Shown here piece after piece: positions 1 to 6,669 of a stretch of DNA of 10,061 bases. Both the position numbers and the translations under genes were made by a program. Position 1 is the first letter of the stretch. Each line of letters starts with the position of its first letter. The notes below the pieces were generated by a model that made no database searches, was not told the DNA's origin, and saw nothing but the letters and a program-made list of their open reading frames with translations. The stretch is from Deltaproteobacteria bacterium (GTDB lineage Bacteria > Myxococcota > UBA727 > JABDBI01), in contig JAESQZ010000193.1 of assembly GCA_016764955.1 (NCBI GenBank), positions 1-10,061 of the forward strand. The letters are read 5' to 3'.

Positions 1-261
1 ATTGTGTTTTTTTGGAAACTTTTGGTCTTATTCCGGCATAATCTACCTGTAATCTTTCTTTATCTATGGCTGGATAATACATGCTTATAGCGCCAAGAAA
101 TTGCTCTGCGTTAATACCCAGCCCTGTCGGGATGGGCTGTGGCACCGTTGCCCATTCCACGGGCGAAAACGGGATACCAGCCTTCCACCTACGCTAAAGC
201 TTCGGCGGACAAGTCGCCAGGGTGACCGAATACCACTGTATCGCCATCTGTTTGAACTTAT
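1..261. other. Intergenic region with GC-rich hairpin-prone segment, no convincing gene
   Basis: I see no gene I can support here. Positions 1-100 are AT-rich. From about 117 the composition becomes GC-rich and several inverted repeats follow one another. CAGCCC (119-124) pairs with GGGCTG (134-139). CCGTT+GCCC (145-153) pairs with GGGC+AACGG (161-164 and 168-172), leaving a 3-nt bulge. An imperfect TCCACC/GGCGGA pair (184-189 and 204-209) flanks GCTAAAGC. The last part resembles dispersed intergenic palindromes of other bacteria, but that is from memory and unchecked. The segment could be a decayed repeat element or a structured leader of the small gene that begins at 262. Short open frames on both strands here have no family resemblance and no ribosome site. 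Confidence 0.45.
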
Positions 262-642
262 ATGGCTCTGCGAGCACTGCTCATAATTATCTTGTTCAGC
301 ACTGCTGGCAATTTGAACGCTGCCCGGTGCTACCAGAATATTGCCGGCGTCCAACTGAACGAGCAACGTGTACAGGTCTTAAAGTGGCTTACTTATCTTG
401 CTCGAGCCATGAGTGCTTACCAAATACTTCCCCGTGTAGTCGACCCACAGGCTGACATTGAACTTTGGAGAGGCTTTTTCAAACTGCTGCCTTGGGTAAG
501 CTTATTTGGTGCATCCATCTGGGTGGACATCCAATGGCTTGAAGAAGGCCCGAATCCCATTCCAACTATAAAAAGAGACTCTGTTGAGCTTTTGAGCTGG
601 CTTTACACCTTTGAAAGCTGTTTTTGGGCACTATTCGATTAA
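262..642 (+). CDS. Small putative exported protein, family unknown
   Basis: This 126-aa reading frame is not a protein I recognise. Its N-terminus looks like a Sec signal peptide: Arg4, a hydrophobic core at residues 5-16 (ALLIIILFSTAG) and a plausible signal peptidase I site after NLNA (residue 20). The predicted mature part is about 106 residues with seven Trp (42, 69, 78, 87, 92, 113, 122) and two Cys (23 and 120) that could form a disulfide once exported. The ATG is the first start after an in-frame TGA at 253-255, and no clear Shine-Dalgarno sequence precedes it, which lowers confidence. The stop lies 11 bp from the 3' end of the convergent tRNA gene. The signal peptide and the uniform codon use argue for a real gene. 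The alternative is a chance frame. Confidence 0.5.
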   Translation: MALRALLIIILFSTAGNLNAARCYQNIAGVQLNEQRVQVLKWLTYLARAMSAYQILPRVVDPQADIELWRGFFKLLPWVSLFGASIWVDIQWLEEGPNPIPTIKRDSVELLSWLYTFESCFWALFD

Positions 643-653
643 ATTATCTAGCC

Positions 654-729
<76 letters not shown>

Positions 730-737
730 ATAATGTG

Positions 738-766
738 ATCATACCAGCACCACCGTTGTCATGCCA
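738..766 (-). promoter_or_regulatory. Probable promoter of tRNA-Ala
   Basis: On the minus strand a TATGAT hexamer (743-738) is preceded by TGG, forming an extended -10 (TGGTATGAT). It lies 8 nt before the first tRNA base. A 17-bp spacer leads back to TGGCAT (766-761), a poor -35 that is part of the left arm of the neighbouring inverted repeat. The extended -10 probably compensates for the weak -35. Hexamers and spacing are seen directly; activity is inferred. Confidence 0.6.
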
Positions 767-833
767 GCGAAGGCTGGCATCCAGATCAACCACCAGCACT
801 ATTCTGGATCCCAGCCTTCGCTGGGATGACAAC
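755..833. repeat. 79-bp MITE-like inverted repeat, each arm itself a hairpin
   Basis: Two 30-bp arms (755-784 and 804-833) are inverted copies around a 19-bp spacer. Reverse-complementing the right arm gives the left arm with only two differences. These fall at the paired positions that close the inner stem: GCCAGC-GAAG-GCTGGC in the left arm and CCCAGC-GAAG-GCTGGG in the right arm. Each arm thus folds into its own hairpin with an 8-bp stem and GAAG loop, and the whole element can fold into one long stem. The core sequence recurs at 3030-3059 and 3094-3114, so it is a dispersed family. No transposase or clear target-site duplication is visible. Confidence 0.85.
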
Positions 834-880
834 CACCTTTTATTCCCCTGCCCATTGTCAATTGGCACTAGCCTGTTACA

Positions 881-886
881 AGAAGG
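881..886 (+). promoter_or_regulatory. Ribosome binding site of the MFS gene (deciding a GTG start)
   Basis: AGAAGG lies only 3 nt before the GTG at 890. The nearer ATG (888-890) is out of frame and is followed at once by TGA, so it cannot start the transporter. The frame is closed upstream by TAG at 869-871, and no other start codon lies between that stop and 890. The spacing is shorter than usual, so initiation may be weak. A TTGTCA hexamer (855-860) with a TACAAG (877-882) 16 bp downstream is a possible promoter, which would leave almost no leader. Confidence 0.5.
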
Positions 887-889
887 CAT

Positions 890-2119
890 GTGACCCAAGA
901 AAAGCCATATCCCTATAAACGGCTAATCCAATTTTCTTTGCTCGGCATGTGCATCATTGCCAGCTATGGCTTTGCAAGACCCGTCACTGATAGCCTCTTT
1001 CTCAAACATCACGGCGCCCAGAATCTTCCCTTTGCATATCTGCTGTCACCATTTGTGGCGGCAATAGCGATGTCGGTTTACAACCACTTCAACTCTCACA
1101 TATCTCTCTTAAGACTGCTTAGAGCTAGCTGCATTATTAGCATTGTCTTCATGTTTATAACTCTCTGGTTGTATCAAATACAAATGCCCGGCTCTGTTTA
1201 CACGCTCTATGTCTGGCGTGAAGTCTACATGGTTTTATTGATAGAAATGTTTTGGAGCTTGGCAGATAGCTTATTCAGCCTTAAAGCTGCCCGAAAATCT
1301 TATGGTTTTGTACTGGCAATCAGCTCTCTAGGAGGCCTGAGCAATTTACTGGTCGGGCCCATGGCACAAAGTTACGGAACCCCATTGGCTCTTTTAGGTG
1401 TCGTTCCCTGCTTGCTCGCTTGTGTTGGGCTAACTTATTACTTTGCCAACACACTTGAGATACAACCTGTTTTTCCCAAAAAGCATGCCAAAGCTTTTGG
1501 CAGCGAAAGTTTGGGCGTTGTCTGGAAAAGCAAATACTTAGTTCCTATGCTATTTTTGATTGCTATTGTTCAAATATCTATTTCTCTTATAGATATTCAA
1601 TTTAACACCTATCTTGAACAAGCTTACACTGAGCTCGACCTAAGAACCCTGATGATTGGCCGGGTTCATGCTATCGATAATACCATTGCTGCTGTGCTTC
1701 AATTGTCTGCAGGTTTTATTATTAAAATGGTTGGAATTGGCGGTATATTTGTAGGAATTCCTTTGATTTTAGGCACAGCTATCCTAAGCTTTCTAACAGC
1801 ACCAACATTTTTATCGGCAGCTCTTTTGAAAATCGTCAGCAAGACTTTTGACTATTCTTTATTGAGAGCCTCAAAGGAAATGCTTTATATCCCACTTAGC
1901 CACCCCGAAAAAACACAAGGCAAGGCATTAATTGATATTTTAATATATCGAATTGCAAAGAGCAGCGCCGCTCTTCTCATTCTCTTTCTTGCTGCTATCA
2001 GCTATTCAGCATACATAATGAACTTTGTTCTATCCTTAGTTTTAATCTGGATTTTACTGGCTGTCATGATTGTCAAACGTTACAAGTCTGTCGTATCGTT
2101 CTATCATGACAGAATTTAG
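890..2119 (+). CDS. 12-TM MFS transporter of the ATP/ADP-translocase-like (Npt-like) type
   Basis: This 409-aa protein is an integral inner-membrane carrier with about twelve hydrophobic segments (roughly 12-30, 47-65, 76-95, 106-127, 138-158, 164-186, 216-236, 260-281, 284-304, 306-322, 355-375, 377-396). It has a cytoplasmic-type linker rich in Lys at 190-216. The N-terminal RPVTDSLFLKHHGAQNLP (30-47), the segment EMFWSLADSLF (119-129) and the motif RASKEMLYIPLS followed by KTQGKALID (326-349) resemble MFS proteins related to plastid/parasite ATP:ADP antiporters (TLC/Npt). Classic Npt carriers are longer, near 500 aa, so nucleotide transport is not established. The substrate is unknown. The start is GTG; the stop overlaps the next gene by 14 nt. 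A generic MFS exporter is the main alternative. Confidence 0.75.
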   Translation: MTQEKPYPYKRLIQFSLLGMCIIASYGFARPVTDSLFLKHHGAQNLPFAYLLSPFVAAIAMSVYNHFNSHISLLRLLRASCIISIVFMFITLWLYQIQMPGSVYTLYVWREVYMVLLIEMFWSLADSLFSLKAARKSYGFVLAISSLGGLSNLLVGPMAQSYGTPLALLGVVPCLLACVGLTYYFANTLEIQPVFPKKHAKAFGSESLGVVWKSKYLVPMLFLIAIVQISISLIDIQFNTYLEQAYTELDLRTLMIGRVHAIDNTIAAVLQLSAGFIIKMVGIGGIFVGIPLILGTAILSFLTAPTFLSAALLKIVSKTFDYSLLRASKEMLYIPLSHPEKTQGKALIDILIYRIAKSSAALLILFLAAISYSAYIMNFVLSLVLIWILLAVMIVKRYKSVVSFYHDRI

Positions 2120-3020
2120 CCCCTCTATTGCGATTGCGGGGAGTACTGGTTTTTTGGGCAGCGCTTTATTTAAAGCGCTCACGCTGCGAGGCCTTCCGGT
2201 AAAGCGCCTCATTAGAGTGCAGCCTCATCAAGATACTTCCAAAGAAGTCTACTGGAACCCTGCCTCTGGCCACATCGAACGTGTCGGCCTAGAGGGCGTT
2301 GATGTTGTTATTAACTTGGTGGGCGCACCTATCGCAGGAAGGCGATGGAGCGACACTAGAAAAAAACTTCTTTATCAAAGCCGTGTAGAGTCCACAAGGC
2401 TTCTTTCTAGAACCATTGCTAAACTCAAAAAACCCCCTCGGCTCATGCTATCTGCATCAGCTATCGGCTACTATGGCAACGACCCCCGTGAAGTTGTCAA
2501 TGAAAGCTCTGATAAGGGTGAAGGGTTTTTAGCTAATCTTTGTGTGGATTGGGAACAAGCGACTGAAGAAGCCCAACAGGCCGGCGTGCGTGTCGTTCAT
2601 CTACGTACAGGTGCTGTTCTCGGCCCTGGCGGCGGTATGTTAAAACGACTACTTACTTGGTTTCGGATTGGCTTAGGCGCCTCTTTAGGATCAGGCACAC
2701 AGCCAATGAGTTGGATTTCCTTAGACGACTGGGTTTCCGCCTGTGAATACCTGATATTCCAATCAAAGCTTTCTGGCCCAGTTAATTTAAGTTCTCAGCA
2801 CCCTGTCAGCAATTTCGAATTTTCAACCAGCTTAGCAAAAGCGCTACACCGCAAAGCCTGGCTTCGCATCCCTGAACGCTTGATACTGTGGCGTTACGGA
2901 GAAATGGGGAAAGAACTCATGCTAGGAGGCAGGAAGGTTGAACCTAAGAAACTACTTGATGCAGGGTTTAAGTTTAATCACCCAACGCTTGAGCAGGCTT
3001 TGAATGCGATTTTGAGCTAA
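2106..3020 (+). CDS. TIGR01777/YfcH-family NAD(P)-binding epimerase-like protein
   Basis: The 304-aa product is an extended short-chain dehydrogenase/reductase-fold protein of the TIGR01777 family (E. coli YfcH, also called the SulA-like epimerase family). The cofactor-binding loop GSTGFLG sits at 12-18. Family blocks follow in order: W50-N-P, NLVGAPIAGRRW (70-81), SASAIGYYG (116-124), the FLANLCVDWE block (141-150), RTGAVLGPGGG (167-177) and WISLDDWV (203-210). A DUF1731-type C-terminal domain covers 254-304, with GEMGKELMLGGRKV and the closing AGFKFNHPTLEQAL. The length matches the family. The substrate is not known for this family. I chose ATG 2106 over the TTG at 2070 because the Rossmann strand normally begins close to the N-terminus. 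It overlaps the transporter stop by 14 nt and lacks its own ribosome site, so translation is probably coupled. Confidence 0.93.
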   Translation: MTEFSPSIAIAGSTGFLGSALFKALTLRGLPVKRLIRVQPHQDTSKEVYWNPASGHIERVGLEGVDVVINLVGAPIAGRRWSDTRKKLLYQSRVESTRLLSRTIAKLKKPPRLMLSASAIGYYGNDPREVVNESSDKGEGFLANLCVDWEQATEEAQQAGVRVVHLRTGAVLGPGGGMLKRLLTWFRIGLGASLGSGTQPMSWISLDDWVSACEYLIFQSKLSGPVNLSSQHPVSNFEFSTSLAKALHRKAWLRIPERLILWRYGEMGKELMLGGRKVEPKKLLDAGFKFNHPTLEQALNAILS

Positions 3021-3029
3021 TACCCAAGG

Positions 3030-3059
3030 TTGTCATACCAGCGAAGGCTGGCATGACAA
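3030..3059. repeat. Single palindromic copy of the dispersed repeat (30-bp hairpin)
   Basis: A 13-position stem, TTGTCATACCAGC against GCTGGCATGACAA, closes a GAAG loop with one A-C mismatch. It shares the core AGCGAAGGCTGG with the two arms of the 755-833 element. Unlike those arms it is palindromic to its ends, with TGACAA replacing the ATCCAG side. It lies 10 bp after the epimerase stop and between two convergent genes, so it could block or end transcripts from both sides. Neither strand has the T-run of a canonical intrinsic terminator. Confidence 0.8.
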
Positions 3060-3093
3060 TATGGGCCTTGCAAAAAACGTCTTGGGCAGTAGT

Positions 3094-3114
3094 GAGCGAA
3101 GGCTGGCATGACAA
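3094..3114. repeat. Half copy of the dispersed repeat
   Basis: These 21 bp repeat positions 3040-3060 exactly (core GCGAAGGCTGGCATGACAAT) in direct orientation, but the matching left half of the palindrome is absent: the preceding bases read GTAGTG. It is therefore a broken copy, left 8 bp downstream of the protease stop codon. The exact match over 21 bp next to an abrupt loss of similarity suggests partial duplication or deletion rather than slow decay. Confidence 0.75.
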
Positions 3115-3122
3115 TGCAGCAA

Positions 3123-6100
3123 TTACTTCGCCGAGTCTAAATAGTCACCAAGTGTTCTTAAAAGATCAATCAACATCAAGCGCTCACGTAGGCTTTTTTG
3201 GCCCTCTTCGGAATTACTGGCTGTTCGTGCAAATTCTTTGGTGTCGTTCAAGATCATATAACCAGGTGAGAGATCTTCTGAGCCAATCAAATAAGAGCGG
3301 TATCTCAAATGACTATAGGGATCTTCCAAAGTCGCCTCTTTCATGTTGCCGCCATGAACCGGATCTTGGCCACTTCCCACAAGGGTAATGCGCGCCCGTT
3401 TGATGTAATCCATTTGGCCATCCACAGGGCTGGTGAAATTAACAGCCGGGAAGAGCAGCGCATAGTGCCGCATTGCCCACGAACTGCTAGACTTAATTCG
3501 GGGTTGTTCAGCGGCCGCTTGGGATGGCTCAAACGATACTATAGGCCGATATTGAACCTTGGCTTTGCCCTCGCTGTCAACCACCAATAAAGGCGCATTT
3601 TCATAGGCTTTATCCAGCATGAGATTTGTAAACAAACGAATCATCTCAGGCGCAAAAATACGGTAGTAACCAATCGAGAATGCGCCGCGATTAAATTGAT
3701 CTGAAAAATCTCGAACAAATCGCGCCCGGCTATCTGTCAATGCCCGCATCGCATAAAGCTTGTCATACATATGCCCAATATTATTGGCCTTATAGAAATA
3801 CTCCGGTGTAAAGTGTGTGTCATAATAACGCCCTTGATCGAGACCTATCTCGACAGGTGACTCACACGTCGAAACTTCTTGCTCGGGCACATAGAGTTTG
3901 TCTGCCCCCAAGCAGTAGCGCCCTGGCTCTACACTTTGAAGCACGCGCCCGAAAAAGTTGAGCCCCTTATAAGCAGCTGCGCTCCAGTCTTGTACCATTG
4001 GCCAAATATTCAGCGATGTTTTTTGGTAATAGTACAAGTAACGGAACGGGTTCAACATCGGCCGATAGGTACGCGTATAGAGTCTATACCCGTAATCATC
4101 TACTGATATTTTAATTCGATCCCGCCTAAAACTATTTAACCAGTAATAGTTCTCATATAAATCAGCAGCATTTTGAACCACTTCTTCTTGAGAAGCGCCC
4201 ATATCCCAACGATTACAAGTTAGACTGCTGCCAGAAGCATAAGTGTCGGAACAATATAGATATGGCACTTCATGCAGGTTTTCATAGCCCTTTTTACCGA
4301 AAAGATTTCTACCAACACTTATATAGTAATCATCAAAAGAAACATCTTTTCGTTTGTAAAGATTGTTCGGCTTTGCTTCAATGCCAAGAGACTTGATGTC
4401 AACCCGAGCACTCTTACCGGCGTCATAAGCTGATTTTACTTTTTTATAATGAGCAGTTAGTTTTTCATTTACACCGCCACCGGCATAAAGATATGGCAAG
4501 TCTGTGTAGTGGAATAGTTTTTTATTATTATGCCAGGAGTTAGGAACAAATTTTTCTTCTGACTCGTCAAAAACTTCTACCAAGTTGCCATAACCAAACT
4601 TAATCGCCGCTCGGTCATACAGCCCAATCCCGAAGAAATCACTGTTAAAGCGCTGCCCATAATCCATGATCGACGAGTACTGCATTTCAGCTTTATGTTT
4701 GGTTTCTGGCTCCCAAAAACTTTTTGAGAAATTCATTGCGTCTATTGAGCCTTCGAAATTGTGTCTTAGCCCTAAGTTATGGCCTAACTCATGAGCAGCT
4801 GTTGCTTTAAATATTTGAGCGCGAATAATTTGGTAAGCCTCCATCCAAGACTTACCTTTTAGGCTAGCGGCTAAATCTGTCACTTGTGGATCAATAAATT
4901 CTGCTGCAAAACAAGCATTTCTCTCTTCCCAAAATCGTTGTTTACGCTCAAAATTAGAAAGCTTTTCTTCCCACAAAGAAGGCTTGAAATCTTCAAGCAA
5001 ATAACGTTCTTCTATGCGCAAGTCTCGCAAACGATCCCAGTTGCTAGGGGTTGCATCTCCTATTGGCACAAAATAGTTATTATCTCCCAAGCGCTCCGCG
5101 CGACTACGCACCAAAGAGGCAAAACGATTCACAACTTTCGTAGGTGTTGCTTTCGGATCATCCTGAGCCAGCCGTTCCACACTCGTTTCATTATTCATTG
5201 CCTGGACAATATCTGCTCCTCTGGCTGCATAAGTATCAATGGAGGCCCCGTAAATATTGGCAGCTGCCTGTATAATTTCACCTGTTAAAGGATCCGTAAA
5301 ACTCGGGCCATAACCCAATGGGCCCGCAAGCTCTGCTTTCACAGTATAGTTCAAAATACTGTAACGCACGTCACCCAATTGCTCCCAGTGAAATACCGGA
5401 TCTATCTTTTTTTCGTGCGAGGCCCACTCTAAAACAGCACATGCTTGCTCTAAATTACCACGCTCTACTCGGCCAATGCCATTTTTATGTAAATCTGCCT
5501 CAAACCCATGTTGACGCGCATACTCGAGAACATGGTCAACATTGCAACTGTTGCGTTTAATTTGAAACAGGTTCTTCTTTTTTGCGACCGCCTCAAACGC
5601 CGAGCTCCAATCTTGAGCAATCTCTTGTGCGGCCTGATAGAGATCTTCTGGAAATTGCGGATTAAGATAAAAAACAATCGGTTTTTCTAAATTCCAACGA
5701 TTAATAAGCTGCTGCCTGCCTGTCAGCGTAAACCCATGTTCTCTATCGTAGTGATATCGCTCAGTTCTAAAATATCCAAAGCGAGAAAAAATAGGTATTT
5801 TATATTCTTCACACTCTTCAATATTGTGAATTCTTGGATCACAAAGCTCTTTACCGTCGGGACCCGAGTAGGTTCTAAGTATCTTTAAGTCACCACAGCC
5901 CTCTTCACCCCTTACACATAAGTCTTTACCTTTTTTGCCATACTCCAAAGGCATGCTGTCGGGATAAAGGCGCAGCTCATAATTACTTTCTTTAACTTTC
6001 GCAAACGACAGTTTTACTTTTGCAGATGTTGCCGTACAGTTCCATTCACCTATTTCGCGACAGGCGCCCTTGCTTGGCTTAATTAGTGCCTCTTGAGTGG

Positions 6101-6656
6101 TTTCAATATAGTCTTTAGATACTCTAGTTCGATAAGGCTCTCGAGGATGCGTTTCATGCTGAATTTGTGTAAAGCTTTCTGCTTGTAACCAGTCACTGCA
6201 AGAACCGTCTGGTGCTAAATTCTTAGACCAATCAATTCGAACATATTGTCTTTTATGCCATGGCTGATCAAAATCATTTTCAATAATAACATTATTTTCA
6301 ACGCCGGTTAGCGAGTTATACTCTCGCTTAATATCGAAGTGCTTCAATACTTTGAATGCAACAATGAGATTTTGCGTGCCCGGTTTTCCTGTTTCGGTTC
6401 CCGGGGTTTTCTCATAGGACCGATAAGCAAAAAGATTCTTTTCGGTTAATTCAAAACGAATTCGATCAGCGTTACACTCAGCTCCTATAAATACAGCAGC
6501 ACTGGGGAACTGCTTATCAACAACCGTCGCTGCATAATACCATTCGCCATCTAAAATGCTTTTATCCAAATAACCACTGCCAACCTGAGGAACATCTTGA
6601 ACAGCCTGACAGGAGCCCAAAACCAGCAATAGCAAGAAAATCGTTAATTGCTTCAT
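3123..6656 (-). CDS. Giant outer-membrane lipoprotein zinc metalloprotease (copy B)
   Basis: This complete 1177-aa protein starts with a lipoprotein signal: MKQ, a leucine-rich core, and lipobox LGSC with the lipidated Cys16. Gln follows Cys, which favours the outer membrane over Asp-type inner-membrane retention. The catalytic site HELGHNLGLRH gives zinc ligands His622, His626 and His632 and the general base Glu623. A Met-turn, SSIMDYG, has Met664. Upstream are FGYFRT (293-298) and a GYGPSFTDPLTGEII block ending at 462, as in the large bacterial 'zinc-dependent metalloprotease' proteins (DUF5117/DUF4953-like; assignment from memory). The substrate is unknown; peptidase activity follows from the motif. 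A start 21 nt upstream (6677) was rejected because it would put seven residues before the signal peptide and overlap copy A. The gene is the second of an operon with its paralogue. Confidence 0.9.
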   Translation of the reverse strand: MKQLTIFLLLLVLGSCQAVQDVPQVGSGYLDKSILDGEWYYAATVVDKQFPSAAVFIGAECNADRIRFELTEKNLFAYRSYEKTPGTETGKPGTQNLIVAFKVLKHFDIKREYNSLTGVENNVIIENDFDQPWHKRQYVRIDWSKNLAPDGSCSDWLQAESFTQIQHETHPREPYRTRVSKDYIETTQEALIKPSKGACREIGEWNCTATSAKVKLSFAKVKESNYELRLYPDSMPLEYGKKGKDLCVRGEEGCGDLKILRTYSGPDGKELCDPRIHNIEECEEYKIPIFSRFGYFRTERYHYDREHGFTLTGRQQLINRWNLEKPIVFYLNPQFPEDLYQAAQEIAQDWSSAFEAVAKKKNLFQIKRNSCNVDHVLEYARQHGFEADLHKNGIGRVERGNLEQACAVLEWASHEKKIDPVFHWEQLGDVRYSILNYTVKAELAGPLGYGPSFTDPLTGEIIQAAANIYGASIDTYAARGADIVQAMNNETSVERLAQDDPKATPTKVVNRFASLVRSRAERLGDNNYFVPIGDATPSNWDRLRDLRIEERYLLEDFKPSLWEEKLSNFERKQRFWEERNACFAAEFIDPQVTDLAASLKGKSWMEAYQIIRAQIFKATAAHELGHNLGLRHNFEGSIDAMNFSKSFWEPETKHKAEMQYSSIMDYGQRFNSDFFGIGLYDRAAIKFGYGNLVEVFDESEEKFVPNSWHNNKKLFHYTDLPYLYAGGGVNEKLTAHYKKVKSAYDAGKSARVDIKSLGIEAKPNNLYKRKDVSFDDYYISVGRNLFGKKGYENLHEVPYLYCSDTYASGSSLTCNRWDMGASQEEVVQNAADLYENYYWLNSFRRDRIKISVDDYGYRLYTRTYRPMLNPFRYLYYYQKTSLNIWPMVQDWSAAAYKGLNFFGRVLQSVEPGRYCLGADKLYVPEQEVSTCESPVEIGLDQGRYYDTHFTPEYFYKANNIGHMYDKLYAMRALTDSRARFVRDFSDQFNRGAFSIGYYRIFAPEMIRLFTNLMLDKAYENAPLLVVDSEGKAKVQYRPIVSFEPSQAAAEQPRIKSSSSWAMRHYALLFPAVNFTSPVDGQMDYIKRARITLVGSGQDPVHGGNMKEATLEDPYSHLRYRSYLIGSEDLSPGYMILNDTKEFARTASNSEEGQKSLRERLMLIDLLRTLGDYLDSAK

Positions 6657-6664
6657 CTTTATCG

Positions 6665-6669
6665 CCCCT
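6665..6669 (-). promoter_or_regulatory. Ribosome binding site of copy B, overlapping the stop of copy A
   Basis: The minus-strand sequence TAGGGG contains both the TAG stop of the upstream protease (6670-6668) and an AGGGG Shine-Dalgarno (6669-6665), 8 nt before the ATG at 6656. This spacing is optimal and fixes 6656 as the start. A ribosome that terminates on copy A would sit on the initiation site of copy B, so re-initiation and coupled expression are likely. Confidence 0.8.

Noticed and set aside
12..42. Promoter-like TTGGAA and CATAAT pair near the left edge
   Set aside because: The spacer is 19 bp, both hexamers are imperfect, and no supported gene begins nearby in an AT-rich stretch where such matches are common.
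85..366. 93-aa minus-strand open frame over the start of the small gene
   Set aside because: It has no ribosome site or family resemblance and spans the hairpin-rich repeat-like segment. The plus-strand frame with a signal peptide is the better reading.
3030..3066. Repeat hairpin as a canonical intrinsic terminator
   Set aside because: No run of T follows the stem on either strand, so it is listed only as a repeat.
3023..3086. CCCAAG/CTTGGG inverted hexamers flanking the intact repeat
   Set aside because: Six bases at this distance can match by chance, and the right copy is not at the repeat boundary.
4884..5288. 134-aa plus-strand open frame inside copy B
   Set aside because: Antisense shadow of a strongly supported protease; no recognisable domain. 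The same applies to the other short plus-strand frames between 3309 and 9964.
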